Origin: Deinandra increscens subsp. villosa
Lineage: Eukaryota; Streptophyta; Magnoliopsida; Asterales; Asteraceae
Direction of reading: 5' to 3'
DNA length: 64,000 nucleotides
NCBI GenBank assembly: GCA_039602395.1
Contig: JBCNJP010000009.1
Location: 3,149,528-3,213,527, forward strand
The stretch's first letter is position 1; each line of letters opens with the position of its first letter. Position numbers and translations under genes: made by a program. Of this stretch, positions 1 through 11,106 are shown piece by piece. The notes below the pieces were generated by a model. The model was not told the origin of the DNA. It worked only from the letters and a program-made list of their open reading frames with translations, and did not search any database.

Positions 1-99
1 TAAACTTATTTTACTTAAATAAACTTACAGGGTAAATAATGTAAGTTTAGGTCAATTACATTATTTACCCTGTAAGTTTATTTAAATAAAACAAGTTTA
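1..99. repeat. Near-perfect inverted repeat (44-nt arms)
   Basis: Arms 1-44 and 56-99 are reverse complements with two mismatches, separated by an 11-nt loop (45-55). A transcript would fold into a long miRNA-precursor-like hairpin. The left boundary is the window edge, so the repeat may be the inner part of a longer foldback element. No coding potential. Confidence 0.85.
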
Positions 100-269
100 C
101 ATAATAACATTATTAGTCCTTCACACTAACGGTGTTAGTTTTTTAACAGAAAGATTATTGAAAATAATAGGGTGTAAAGGAAAGACCGTTTTTGGCCAAA
201 AAAATTACTTGGGATTATTATCCGTCAAACAAGAATAGGTAGGATTATTAAAATCCATTTTTCCAATAA
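100..269. mobile_element. Fragment of a MULE terminus (right-end-like)
   Basis: The segment holds the motif order ctaacggtgttagtt, gggattatt, ggattattaaaatcc, tttttcca. This matches, with divergence, the right TIR of the Pack-MULE ending at 28213, which has ggtgttagtt, gggattattg, gattattttattcc, aattttcc. It looks like a decayed relative or fragment. No TSD identified. Confidence 0.35.
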
Positions 270-1174
270 GAAAAATAACAACAAGCAAAATGGTGAAAAT
301 TACGTACTTCATCCTTTAAGAATAGAAAACAAAATACTCGGTTGTAAAAAAACTAATAACAAAAAATAAATTATATTAATCTATGGTGTAAGCGAAATGA
401 GGAAGGAAACCATCGATCACTCATCACCTACATCATTACATCTTAAGGAGATGAAAGTTCTAACTTTTCAAGGTTAAAAATAGATCAAATCTGAAATCTT
501 TAGAAAGAAGTGGTGTAATTTTATTTTGTCATCTTACTTTTTTGTTTAGTAGTAAAGGGATTTTTCGCGGTTCAAATAAAAAGTAAAAAATTTATAGTTT
601 ACCTATCATCTTTAAGAAAAGAGATAGAGGGTGAGTATTGAGTCTAATGATAAAATCATTAGGATATAAAGTGGTAATTTTTTTTTTTTACATTAAGAGT
701 TCAAGTCCCGTTTATAATGAGTTGGTGTAATTCACCCTTAGCGCGTGGTAATAAGTGTCTTCTTGAATAGGGGCCATCTAAACCAGGGACCACGCGTAAA
801 GCACGTGGTGTACTTCATGGGTCATGACTCGAGTAGCTCATCATAAAAGCCAATAGCAGCGTATTGAATGTTTAAAATAGTTTGTATGAAAATTTTGTAT
901 ACGGACTTTTTAAGGTTAAATGGTTAATACAAAATTTTTTTACAACTTTTTTAACTATAAAAATAATAAAATATATTTATTAGATCGAAAAGATTGATGT
1001 TGTATTAACTTGTAATTGGATGATTTCGTTGAGTTTTTTAACGGTAAATTTAGATCACTGACAGGTATATTAACTACCCACCCGATTATCTTCATTCCCT
1101 ATCAGGAGGAAACTCATCATAGGTGAGAAAACCCCCTGGCCCAAGACCTTTCATCTCTAATTTCGTTGATTTTT
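270..1174. other. AT-rich intergenic sequence
   Basis: No open frame, RNA gene or complete repeat recognised. A short stretch near 690-705 (gagttcaagtcccg) resembles a tRNA B-box and could be a SINE remnant, but no matching A-box was found. Confidence 0.5.
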
Positions 1175-1425
1175 GGAAAATTGTATTTAAATAATCTCAA
1201 ATATTGACCATTGGCCGAAAATAATCCCAACTATTATACCTATTGTTACTGCCAATCCCAACTATTGATTTATTTTTTGTAATAATTCTACCCTTAACTT
1301 TTTTAACCACTGTTAATATTCATGACGTGGCAATTTTGATGATGTGGTAGTTGACGTGGCCTGATGACGTTGCAGCTGACGTGCTCCTGATGACATGACA
1401 ACTCAGATGACATGGCAACTCCTTG
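1175..1425. mobile_element. MULE terminus (left-end-like) with TGACGTGG repeats
   Basis: It begins ggaaaattg...aataatctcaa...accattgg, closely following the left TIR start of the Pack-MULE at 10764 (ggaaaattgg...aataatccca...gatattgg). It continues into several degenerate copies of tgacgtggc / gatgacatggc (1325-1420), comparable to the subterminal cgttgacttgg region of that element. No matching right end was found downstream, so it is probably truncated. Confidence 0.4.
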
Positions 1426-2150
1426 CCCTAGTTCGGGGGGAAACCCGACCTGCGAGCAGCCACCGGTAAAAGCCCCCTCCCCAAAGATTCGAACCTGGGT
1501 CGCTAAAAGTTTCCCAAGTCCAAAGAGCTTTGAGGGTACCATAGAATAAATAATGTCATTAGTGAGGTTTGAAGTTGAGTCCCTAGAAACCGAAGCCAAA
1601 GCCCCAACCAACTCCATTAGATTATTATTTTTTGAACGACAAACACTCAGTTGCTCAGGGGTCTCATCCTGGAAAACGATGCTATCCACAACACGCTGCG
1701 GCCATATGCCGTGCGAGTAACCAAGACCCTCTATGTTGCACATCCATCTCAGAGGAAACCCACTGCCTTAAGGCCCACTGTGGTAAAACCTCTGACCCAC
1801 CTCTATTTAATTTATAATTCATTTTTTATGTCTGGTGAAATTTGAACCCTTGACCTCCACATTGAAAGACAAAGATATATCTATCTCATTAGATGCCTTT
1901 GGTTAATTCCGAGTTAACAATCAATGGTTAAGATTATTTAAATTTAATTTTCTTTTTTTTATTTGGTTAATTCCCGTTGACTTATCTCCAACACCACACA
2001 TGTCTTCTTCTTATTGCTATCTCTTACCTATACAATACATCATCACCGCAAAAAGGAGATGAACCTAGTAACCGCAGTTACCTATAACCCCACAAAAGTA
2101 ACCTAACCACGGTTAACAAAAAGCAAGCTTAACTCAAGTTAACAAGTAGA
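1426..2150. other. Non-coding spacer with SINE-like B-box
   Basis: Around 1484-1500 the minus strand reads gcgacccaggttcgaatc, a good polymerase III B-box as in tRNA-derived SINEs. No convincing A-box lies about 50 nt upstream on that strand, so it is not called as a SINE. The rest, including the upstream region of the AP2/ERF gene, shows nothing else recognisable. Confidence 0.35.
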
Positions 2151-2170
2151 CTCCACGTAATCCAAATCCC

Positions 2171-2177
2171 TATAATA
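2171..2177 (+). promoter_or_regulatory. TATA-like box of the AP2/ERF gene
   Basis: The sequence ccctataataacc lies about 450 nt upstream of the ATG and just upstream of a C/A-rich stretch suitable as a transcription start near 2200. A ccacgtaa ABRE-like core sits at about 2154-2161. This is inference from motif and spacing. Confidence 0.4.
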
Positions 2178-2221
2178 ACCCCACAATCACTCATCAACTA
2201 ATTCACATTCAATCTCCAAAG

Positions 2222-2611
2222 GTGAGGCTCACAAGATTTCTTGGTAATAATTTTCTTCCCTTTTCTTTCATCCCCCTTTAACTCCCCGCTTCTTTGTTTC
2301 CCTTTCTGTAAATCATCTGATTATGAAATGTTTTCGAATTTAATTTGGCTTTTTCTGGGATTTTAAAGGTTTTATCAACGAAACGTAAAAAGCAAACTTG
2401 ATTTGGAACTTTTTCTACCAGCTGTTTTCAGAACAGAGAATTTTTTTTATTTTATATTTTTTTTTGGGCTTTTTTTTTCTTTCTTTTTAAAAAAAAATCT
2501 TGATCAGGGCTTATTTTCGTCCCTCCAAGATTTATTTCTTCAGGGAAAAAGGTTTTAATTATTTAAAAAACCTTAATTTCCTATTTTCTTTTTCTTTTAC
2601 TTAATTTAAAG
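2222..2611 (+). other. Candidate 5'-UTR intron of the AP2/ERF gene
   Basis: Donor aaag|gtgagg at 2221/2222 and acceptor ttaatttaaag| at 2611, after a long pyrimidine-rich tract, enclose about 390 nt of very T-rich sequence ending 15 nt before the ATG. The composition is typical of a plant leader intron. No transcript evidence is available; it could be an unspliced U-rich leader. Confidence 0.3.
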
Positions 2612-2626
2612 ATTTTAAAACTTAAA

Positions 2627-3439
2627 ATGACGTCAGCAACGGTAGATTTCTGGAACTCCGTCGGATTCCGACAACCGTCGGTGGCCGGCGTTGAGCTCAT
2701 GGAGGCACTTCAACCTTTTATAAAAAGTGCTTCTTCAGTAGATTACCAAAATACCCTCTCTTTCTCTCCCCCTTCTACTTCTTATCCATACCCTTCCACG
2801 TCATTTTCACCTTATCAATCTACAACAACCCAACAGCAATTCGGGTCGTACCCGGGTACCCAAATAACCCCCACCGAGAACCATTTCACCCACTTGGGTC
2901 CGAAACCCGTTTGCATGAAACAACCCGGGTCACATCCGAAACCCGCGAAACTTTATAGGGGTGTGAGGCAAAGACACTGGGGAAAATGGGTCGCGGAGAT
3001 CCGTTTACCCAGGAACCGTACCCGGCTCTGGCTGGGCACTTTCGACGCGGCTGAAGAAGCCGCGCTGGCTTACGATAACGCGGCGTACAAGCTGCGTGGC
3101 GAACACGCGCGGCTCAATTTCCCTCAGTTACGTCACAACTGGTCCCACTCCGGCGGCGGCGCGTACAAGCCACTTCACTCCTCCGTCGACGCCAAATTAA
3201 ACGAGATTTGTCAGATCTTGGCCGACGGGAAGAGCATCGACGGAATTAAGTCGCGGCGGCGGTCGCCGGCGAAAGAAAAGAAGACGGCGGCGGTGGAAAG
3301 CTCCGATAGTGACGGCGTTTCCGGTTCTTCCGGCTCGTCGCCGGTGACGTTTCCGGCGGAGGAGAGCATGTGGGGTGATTTGGAAAACTTCTCGCCGGAA
3401 AAGTGGCCGTCGTGTGAGATCGATTGGGATTGTATCTAG
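2627..3439 (+). CDS. AP2/ERF transcription factor, DREB A-6 (RAP2.4-like)
   Basis: Intact 270-residue single-exon gene encoding a nuclear DNA-binding regulator. One AP2/ERF domain spans about residues 109-167, opening LYRGVRQRHWGKW, with the WLGTFD and AAYKLRG motifs. In AP2 numbering it has Val14 and Leu19, the combination typical of DREB A-6 (RAP2.4-type) proteins. An N-terminal ELMEALQPF block (about 23-31) and an acidic C-terminal tail with EIDW (near 264-267) also fit that subgroup; the tail is probably an activation region. A basic, serine-rich stretch (about 208-235) could hold a nuclear signal. Family members bind DRE/GCC-type elements and act in abiotic stress or light responses; target and stimulus here are unknown. 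The start is the first ATG after the T-rich leader. The coding part is GC-rich against AT-rich flanks. Confidence 0.93.
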   Translation: MTSATVDFWNSVGFRQPSVAGVELMEALQPFIKSASSVDYQNTLSFSPPSTSYPYPSTSFSPYQSTTTQQQFGSYPGTQITPTENHFTHLGPKPVCMKQPGSHPKPAKLYRGVRQRHWGKWVAEIRLPRNRTRLWLGTFDAAEEAALAYDNAAYKLRGEHARLNFPQLRHNWSHSGGGAYKPLHSSVDAKLNEICQILADGKSIDGIKSRRRSPAKEKKTAAVESSDSDGVSGSSGSSPVTFPAEESMWGDLENFSPEKWPSCEIDWDCI

Positions 3440-3745
3440 GGTGGGTGTTTGGTACATATTGTGTTGCAGGTGGTACAAGTAGCTGTAGCGTATATTTGTA
3501 ATTTGACATGTGGGGTCGTTTCTGCAGTGGAGTTTTTGGCAAATTGCAGGGGTGACTATTTGTAGAAAGTAAATTTGGCTTGTTTTTTTATTGGCCAGAT
3601 TGTTTGGTATGTTTTCCTAGTAAATTTTTGTAATGTGAAAGATTGTTTTAATGTAATATTTGGCGTCTTGTATTTGGTAAGGGTGAGTTGTTATTATATA
3701 AAGTTTGCTTAGTGTTGCACAATGCATAATATGATAAAAAAATAT
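3440..3745 (+). other. 3' UTR / downstream flank of the AP2/ERF gene
   Basis: T-rich non-coding sequence with several AATATT and TGTAAT-like motifs (about 3630-3665) that could serve as plant poly(A) signals. No other feature is visible. Confidence 0.4.
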
Positions 3746-3753
3746 ATAAAAAG

Positions 3754-4421
3754 TAGGGCTGTAAATGAGCCAAGTTGAGTCAAGTCAGGGTGAGCTCGGG
3801 CTCGGTTTGTTTAGAAACCGAGTCGAGCCGAGCCAGCTCGTTTATTTTAACAACCTAAAATATTGAGCTCGAGTTTGGCTCGTTAAAAATTGAGTCGAGC
3901 CGAGCTGGATCCTTGAGCCGTCTAGTTTATTTTTTAAAATTTATATTATTTACACATATTGATATATAACGTGAGTAAAACTGACATACTCGTAATGGAA
4001 ATTTTAAAATTCTATGTTTCTTTATTTATTTTTTAATAAAAATAAATATATTTTACTAAAAAGTATTATATCAGTTTTATATCTTATTTTAGTATAATAT
4101 TTTTTTAAGTACAATAATATAGGAAACTTAATAATTAACTTAAAAATTATATTATAAATAATAAAGTCATAATTTTTAGGTTATATTATATGTATTTATA
4201 ATAACATTTGAGCTTAAATTTAAAAGAGCCAAGCGAGCGAGCCAGCTAGCTAACTAACGAGCGAGCCATGAGCCGAGCTGACCTTTGCTCGGGCTCGACT
4301 CGTTTAGAAACCGAGTCGAGCCGTCTCGGCTCGTTTATAAGCGAGCTGATTTCGAGCGAGCTAATTTTAAGTTTTTTTCGAACAAGCTTCGAGCGAGCCA
4401 CTAAATTTTTGAACAACCCTA
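3754..4421. mobile_element. hAT-like non-autonomous element with GAGC/CTCG-rich ends
   Basis: The 668-bp element begins tagggctg and ends caacccta. It is flanked by a perfect 8-bp target-site duplication, ataaaaag (3746-3753 and 4422-4429). Both ends are packed with alternating gagcc/gctcg motifs in inverted arrangement, the centre is AT-rich, and there is no transposase. An 8-bp TSD with these termini is characteristic of hAT MITEs. Confidence 0.85.
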
Positions 4422-4429
4422 ATAAAAAG

Positions 4430-5151
4430 TCTAAAATGACGACACTAGAAAAGTGAATGCATATTGTGCACTGTTTAAATAGCTTGACGCTTAAACATCC
4501 TGATTTTTAAGATATTAGGTATATCCTATATAGTGTGGTGTGGTTTTTTTGTGTGCTTTTAGTAGGAGGTGTGGTTATGTTATATGATGTGGTGTTATTT
4601 TTTATTAGCTTAAACAAAAAAAAGTAAAAAAAAAAGAAATTATGTGAAAAATTTTGATTGGAGGACAACTATGACCTACGTCATCTTCACGTCATGAAGA
4701 TCTGCACAAGCCTTCGCTGCGGATGAGAGAGCCGTCGCCGCCGAAGAGAGAGTCGTCGCCACCGTCGCCGCCGACGTTTTTGGCGTGGACCAGCGTGATG
4801 TGGTTCTCATTTTACCCGCGCTACCGAGGCCTATGTTTGAGCCCTCGCGTGCCGCCACCGTCCAATCCGGTGAAAGCTCCAAGTGGCCGGTGCCACTTTA
4901 TGCCGCCGCCGTTGCGCCACTTGCTCCGCCGCCTCCACGCGTGTCCGACGGAAGTAACATCAGTTTCGTCATCATGCACGACGGAAGCCTTTGATTGGAA
5001 TGCTATGATTCATGGCATGGTTTCGTTATCGCCACCACCGCTGGTTCATGAGATGAACGCGCCCGTGGTGGCAGAGGCCTAGTCTTCACAGTCGGTTGAA
5101 AATTTGACTCGCCGGTTCGAGTCGGGGGTTACCGTTTACCATAGTGCCAGT
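4430..5151. other. Spacer with an unidentified GC-rich open frame
   Basis: From about 4690 to 4993 one + frame stays open and has exon-like GC content; its last residues are FVIMHDGSL. I do not recognise the product. No start codon is convincing and no splice partner is visible. It may be a fragment of a gene or a captured exon. The rest of the stretch is non-coding. Confidence 0.3.
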
Positions 5152-5156
5152 TCGTC

Positions 5157-7700
5157 TGTCACACCCCCAAAAATACCACTAACGGAGTTTATACCGTTAA
5201 GGGGTGCGACTAGACCAGGATCCACAACCATAGTTACAAATACTAAACGAATCAGTGTTAGTTCAAACACGAGTTATAAATAAAGTCTTGAATTACATAC
5301 GCAGCGGAAAATTAATTGTCTTTAGCACTAACCACGTGCTTTACATAAATGTTGTTTTAAATTCCCAAAATAGTTCAATTAAATAAAGGTCTTCACGTGC
5401 CATGCCAACCCGCTCCGGATACTCCTTAGCGATCTGCAAAAGTTTAAACCACGCAAGTGTCAACCTAACGGTTGGTGAGTTCACAGTGGGCTTGTCATGC
5501 ATTGGCCCGGTCTCGTAATCATAAATCGTGTCAAGATGTACTTACAAGTTATTTATTTGTGAAAAAGCAATGCTCGAAATTAATTCTTAGTTTATAAATG
5601 GTTTGTCCGTGACCGCGTCATCGGGTATGTACTAGTTCCGTAAAGTTAAAGGACTCAACCGATATCGCGGGTAGCTAATCCGTCGTTCCATGCTCTAAGG
5701 AAGTTTGTACCAAAGCTGACTTATTTTGTGGGGGCCGAGCCATCCCGTACGGTGCGGACATAGTCATCGCGGTTTTTGCCTCCCCCGTGTCCTCCCCGGG
5801 ATTACGGTCAAATAGGCTGATATTGTTCCTCCGTGCACTCCCCGTGCCACGGGGCGGAGTTTGTCAAACTCCAGTAGATCTACCCAACATCCCCTCGCTT
5901 TACAATTAATGGCACAATTTTGTGAGGACTTTTAAGTTATAAGGCATCCTTAGAAAACATGTGATATCATGTGGTTCAGACTTTAACCTACACTAGCCAT
6001 ATTAAAACGTTTTCAGTTTTGTTTCAGAAAATCAGTTTGTTTATAGTTCGCAAGTGTTCCCATAAAACACTTCAGTTTATCAGGTGGGTGCCGAGCATCC
6101 CGAGTTCTCAAGTTTATCAGTGAGGTGCCTAGCACTCTCGAGTTTAGTTCAGCATTGTTTTCGTTAAGTTAATCGGTGTGGCCCAAACAGGCTCACGGTA
6201 AACAGGTTAGTGACACTCACCTTGGGTTGCACTGCTACACTTGCTAAGTATCCAAGTATGTTTGCTTAACGAAGACCTAGAACACGTTTAGGTCTTAAGT
6301 ATTAGTTTCGTGTCTAATCTTTACTTAACGTCACTATGGTCCATAACATAGCACGTTGCAACTATGACTCGACATATCGACACACGACACCGATGGTTGA
6401 TCATAAACAGGGGTTCACATAGTACAGAAATCAGACATGTATCATCATGGCATAATCATGCAAGTCATGGCATAACACTTAAGCAAATTTCACAAGTTTG
6501 GTTTTTAGATCAGGTCTTAGTTTCGCTAGCATAGTTTCGCTAGGCAGTTTCGCTAGGTGCACGGGCAGCACTTTCGCTAGGCAATGCCCGGTGACACAGT
6601 TTCGCTAGGCTAGTTTCGCCCAAAACTGCTGACGCAGTTTCGCTAGCCTAGTTTCGCAGGGAAACTGGTTTGAACTTTCGTTCAGGTATTTCGCTCGGTA
6701 ATTTCGCCCGAGCTGGTCTGGTCAGGTTACCCGGCGACACTATAGTTTCGCTGGTCAGTGTCGCTGGAAGGAGATATAATTTCGCTACTTAGTTTCGCCC
6801 AGAGAACAACAGTTTCGCTGGTCGCGAAAAACATACGGATTTGCCTAAAAATCAACCTAACAGCTTCTGATCATACATGCAATTCATTATCTAGCATCCC
6901 TAGGCATTTACCAACATAAATCAAGCAACTTTAACAAGTTTAACATGCATTTTGATCAACAAATCTCTAAAATAGGTTCAAAACCCTAAAATGAACTAAT
7001 TTGCACAAATCTCTAATATGGATGGATTTCACACGTAAAGTTATCAACTTTATTACAGATCTAGCATCCTAAAGCATATATACAGAAGATCAAGCAATAT
7101 CATGAGGGTTTGGTCATGCTTTTTAAGAAAAACACCTATTAAACACATAATGGGGGTTTTTGAGACTCACGGTTCGATCTCCTAGCTTGGTAGGTGATGG
7201 TTTGAGGCTGAGATCTCGACAACTCGGTGTGAATCTCGGCTGACCAGAATCTCCAGGAGAAAAGAGTGTGTGTGTGTTGGTGTGTGGTTTGAGCAAATGA
7301 GGCTACTAGGGTTTATTAAGTTTATTTATATCAGGGGCTAGTTTCGCTGGCAGTTTCGCTGGCCGGCGAAACTGGCTCTGATCTCGGACACATTGGTCAG
7401 TCTAGCCTGCTACCGGGCGAATCTGTAATTTCGCTCGGTAGTTTCGCTGACTACCAAATTCAGGCAATTTTCACATAATCAAGTATTTACAATTAATCAT
7501 GCTATTCACAATAATAAGTCATGTATTTAAATCACATTGCACATAAGGACAATCAATGATGAACACATAACACATATGGACGGGTTCGGTGATCAACCAA
7601 AGGTCGTGGACGTATTCGGCCTAGTTATGCATTAGCTACTTATAATGTAACTAACGGGTTTGTCTAACGGAAGTTAACCTTGAAATTCTCGGGTGTCACA
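5157..7700 (-). mobile_element. Solo LTR of the long-LTR Gypsy (Tekay-like) family
   Basis: A 2544-bp LTR in minus orientation with terminal TGTCACACC...GGTGTCACA, flanked by a perfect 5-bp TSD, tcgtc (5152-5156 and 7701-7705). It is a diverged relative of the LTRs at 13570-16186 and 21515-24193, sharing the terminal block with the accgttaaggggtgcga motif, the internal gagtatccggag block and dense AGTTTCGCTAG motifs (about 6520-6830 and 7340-7450). No internal region remains, so it most likely arose by LTR-LTR recombination. Its 5' end lacks the 123-bp extension seen in the full-length copy. Confidence 0.9.
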
Positions 7701-7705
7701 TCGTC

Positions 7706-8270
7706 GAACCCCGATGTCCCGAACGGTTGTTCGGACTCCGCCAAGGTATATCTAACTCGCTTAGATATTTGATTATTTAATTTTCTGTATTTACACGTAC
7801 ACGGTTATCAGATCATGTCTACGGTTTTACTAAATTCGCGTTGTAAAACTAATTTCCGCTGCGTAATTAATTCTGATTAATTAACCCGTTATTTAGTCGG
7901 CAAACAAATTAAAACGGACAACCCGAATACCCACTGTAAAACTCTACATATAGCACCTACCCTAATCTGCATTATGTTCATTTCACTATAAAAATTATAA
8001 ACTTCTAAAACAAAAGAACACAACAAATTTCTGGAAACAAATGTACTCTTCGAAAACAATAAAGATCAACTTTGTGAATAATAGATTACCTTCTAGACAA
8101 CTCTGCAATCTTATCAGCAACAATAAAACTTTTTTTTCAGCTTTTATGTGTCTCAGCTAGAGAAATAATCAAAGAGAGCTAACCTTTGTATTGTGTCCTT
8201 AAAAGATTCTAGAGTTGTCGACGCCATCTAGATAACAAAACCCATAGATTTCAAGAGTCAAAGGGAGCAT
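7706..8270. other. Intergenic sequence, nothing recognised
   Basis: AT-rich sequence without open frames or clear repeats. Its first bases continue the sequence that was split by the solo LTR. Confidence 0.4.
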
Positions 8271-8273
8271 CAT

Positions 8274-9010
8274 GTTGGAATTTTGGGAGAAAAACTAGTG
8301 TAAAATGTGTTTTTTCACTAAGTGTGAAAATGAGTTTTTTACCAACTTTGGACTAAAATAAAATACAGATAACATAGGTTGTTGCCTATGTATACTATGG
8401 GTTTGTATTGTACGTTGTGAGGGCTTTCCAACGCACCAAACCACGTTCAAAACAGAGCTCGTATGAATGAGGTATCGAAGCTCAAAGTTAAGGTCTAGCA
8501 GCAGTGAAAACTACGAAAATAAGAGAGAAAAATGCCAAGTATGGCATGGAACTCATCCCACATTGGTTGAAGAATGAAACCAAAAATGGTTTATAATGTG
8601 GGAACCTTACCAACTTTTGTTTTCTCTAGTAGGACACATCCCTTGGACCCTAAGGGGTGCGAAACACTCCTAACTCGCACTCGTATTCGCGTGCGCGTGG
8701 CGTGGGCGTAAGAGGCACAATGTGGCATTTTGATGACGCACTTTGCACTTCGCACGCTCGCATCGTCGCGAAGTGGCTAGTTGAATCGGAAGAACAGGTT
8801 CAAGCGGAACCAGTTTAGCCGGAAGGTAGTTCAAGCGGACTTGTGTGGTCTGGGTGGAACTGGGTTCAACTGCAATAGTAGTTTCGGTTGATGTTCAAGC
8901 GGAAGGTTGGTCCGGAAGCGCTAGTTCAGCCGGAAAACAGCTGTTACGCGGAGTACCTCCATGAACATTGTTCACGTTCTCTCATCTTAATTAATTTTTT
9001 CTATATCCAT
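8274..9010 (+). mobile_element. Degenerate LTR-like retroelement fragment
   Basis: It starts tgttggaattttggg. It contains tcatcccacattggttga (about 8550) and a CG-rich cgcgtgcgcgtggcgtgggcg block (about 8687-8710), features familiar from the LTR/leader region of plant Copia elements. From 8780 to 8940 short degenerate units (ttcaagcggaa / agccggaa) recur. No coding region or second LTR was found, so this is a weak call from composition and motif memory. Confidence 0.3.
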
Positions 9011-9013
9011 GAA

Positions 9014-9468
9014 CAGGGCTGGAACTTAGTATTTAGAGGCCCTGTTCAAGATATAAATATGGGCCCCATTTGAAACAAAAAATTGCAAATAAAAAAAGTT
9101 TTTAAATAAGGAAAAAATTTAAGTTATAACTATAAACATAAGAAAATAATAGTTTAAGAATGACACTCTAAGTAGTTAACTGATAAATAATGTAAATCTT
9201 TTAGCATTTTTAATAAGAAATTTGATTGATCAAGTCTTTATAGTTCATATCCTCTAATATTTCGTTCTCGATAGTTATAATTCTCTATTGGTTAAACCTT
9301 TCCTGTGATATAGCTGATTGTAAGTAAGAGTTTATAAAAAAATTAAAAATTGTGTCTAACTTGTTTTTAAGAGATATTTTGTGTCATTAAGTTAAAAAAA
9401 ATATCTAGTATTTATTTTTAAATATATATAATTTTAAGAAATATAGGCCCTTTAAAATGATGGCCCTG
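9014..9468. mobile_element. hAT-like element with CAGGGC termini
   Basis: It opens cagggctgg and closes tggccctg, with subterminal ggccctgttc / taggccc repeats resembling the common plant CAGGGCCGGCCC-type hAT MITE. The interior is AT-rich. The flanking octamers do not match, so the ends are decayed or the copy is rearranged. Confidence 0.5.
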
Positions 9469-10084
9469 TTCTGTCACACCTTCGTACATGCTCAACGTCA
9501 CCACTGTCTTTGAATTTAGCATTATTCCTAGATATTTTACATAAACATTTAAGTTTGCAATTTGTAATATAATTTCACTTTTGTTAAGAGACAAAATTAT
9601 AAGCCGGATCAAAGAAAATAACAAATTGTCGTAAGATAACATTAAAACGGTTTAATATATATAAAAACATACTTTTTAATAAGTAGTTTAAAGTTTATGA
9701 TGTAATATGTAAATCAGATCAAAGAAAACGGTTTAATATATATAAAAACATTGTAAGATCAACTACTAGACCCAGTGACCCACCTCACCACAAAGATCAA
9801 ATGAACCCATTTCCCAACTACCAACCAAAAGATTGTTCGACATAACTTGCAATTGGGGATTTAGATTTTATGATTCAATAGAATATCAACCTTTGACCAG
9901 AAATTTGCCATGAAAAATACAAGGCGTCTAGCTTTTTAAAAAACAACTCGTTTAAAATACTGATCGGGGAACAATATGAGTAGCTGGTTATTGAGATCCG
10001 AAATTCATTTCGAAGTCCCCTCTAGGCTCGACATTAGGCATGTTCATCCTTCGACCATCTGTAATCGTCATGTAAATATAAAAA
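9469..10084. other. AT-rich intergenic sequence
   Basis: No gene seen. A short segment (gatcaaagaaaa...ggtttaatatatataaaaacat) occurs twice, around 9608-9670 and 9717-9752, as a local imperfect duplication. Confidence 0.4.
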
Positions 10085-10270
10085 ACATTAAAGTCACTAA
10101 AGACATGTACTGAAGGATTGAACTTTGTGATTGATCCCGAGTCACAAGGGAGGGTTTACGGTGCCAATGGGGGCACTAATAGCTTCCCTCGCTACAAGGT
10201 TCGAACTCAGGGGCAGTGGGTAGGTCCAGACTAACTAACCAGTCCCGATATACCGCTGAACTAGATTGCC
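10085..10270 (-). mobile_element. tRNA-derived SINE-like element
   Basis: On the minus strand an A-box-like tagttcagcggtat (10250-10263) is followed about 45 nt later by the B-box gagttcgaacc (10198-10208), the spacing of a polymerase III promoter in a tRNA-derived SINE. The body runs on to roughly 10085. The 3' end and TSD were not resolved. Confidence 0.5.
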
Positions 10271-10754
10271 GTTAAAAAATAACTAAAGACGTGTAATGAT
10301 CATTTAAGACTATTGTAAGTAATAGAAAAAATAATATACAAATATATATGACGTGTAAGAATTTGACTGGCCCAACACAATAACAAAAGTAGGAGAGGTC
10401 AATAGCATCCATTGATGCTTTGGTCATTAGAATTTGTAAAAAAATTTACCAAAAAAAGCTAGGTTTTAAGAAAAACATGAGTTTGACTTCTTAATTTTAG
10501 TCAACATAGTAGAGAACCTTGTGATGACCTCCCGCATAAATGGTTGTCACTAACCTAAAACGATGGAGGTATGCTCACACATTGTGAGCCTATTCACGTT
10601 TATCCGAAACAAATAATGCTTACAAAAATAATGATAAACACGCTTTTTAAACATAAAGAATGAAACTTACAATTTTACATAAAAAAAGACCATGTATTTG
10701 TCTAAATATTAAAACTATTTGAAAATATTACGACACTGTGTTATTAATATTTCT
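10271..10754. other. Intergenic sequence left of the nested insertions
   Basis: AT-rich sequence without a recognisable gene or complete element. It ends at the left TSD of the Pack-MULE. Confidence 0.4.
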
Positions 10755-10788
10755 TTAGAAAAAGGAAAATTGGAATAAAATAATCCCA

Positions 10789-11091
10789 TGTGAAGAACTG
10801 ATAATCAAATACGCAATCATCGACCAAACTTGAATGAACTTTATTGAATCAAAGCTTAAACGAGAGTACAAGAAAGGAAATTACAAGAGAATTACAAGAG
10901 ATTGATCTAGAAAAAAACCCCTAATTCGGAAGCTTATATCGCTGACCTAACCAACGGTAATAATCTGTTACTAACAACCTCTTAACGAAATATTAAGCCG
11001 ATTGTACACTTATACCCCTGAAGTTTACAGAATGACAGAACCAGTCCCTGAACTTCAAAAATACAGATTTAACTTTATAATTGACTTCACA
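10789..11091 (-). repeat. Copia LTR (3' LTR in element orientation)
   Basis: 303-bp LTR with tgtgaagaac...gacttcaca boundaries, nearly identical to 26149-26450. The visible differences are an A-run length change and one or two substitutions. Confidence 0.95.
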
Positions 11092-11106
11092 ATTCTCCAC
11101 CTTCAA
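11092..11106 (-). promoter_or_regulatory. Copia polypurine tract
   Basis: Read on the minus strand, aaggtggagaat lies directly against the 3' LTR start, the standard position and composition for plus-strand priming in Copia elements. Confidence 0.75.

Noticed and set aside
1484..1500. tRNA gene
   Set aside because: Only a B-box is present; no cloverleaf can be formed. No complete tRNA, rRNA or CRISPR array was found anywhere in the window.
1303..1743. 146-codon minus open stretch
   Set aside because: Crosses a MULE terminus and repeated TGACGTGG units; no domain, no plausible start or splice sites.
9014..9468. Confirmed hAT insertion
   Set aside because: The flanking octamers do not match, so it is listed only as hAT-like by its termini.
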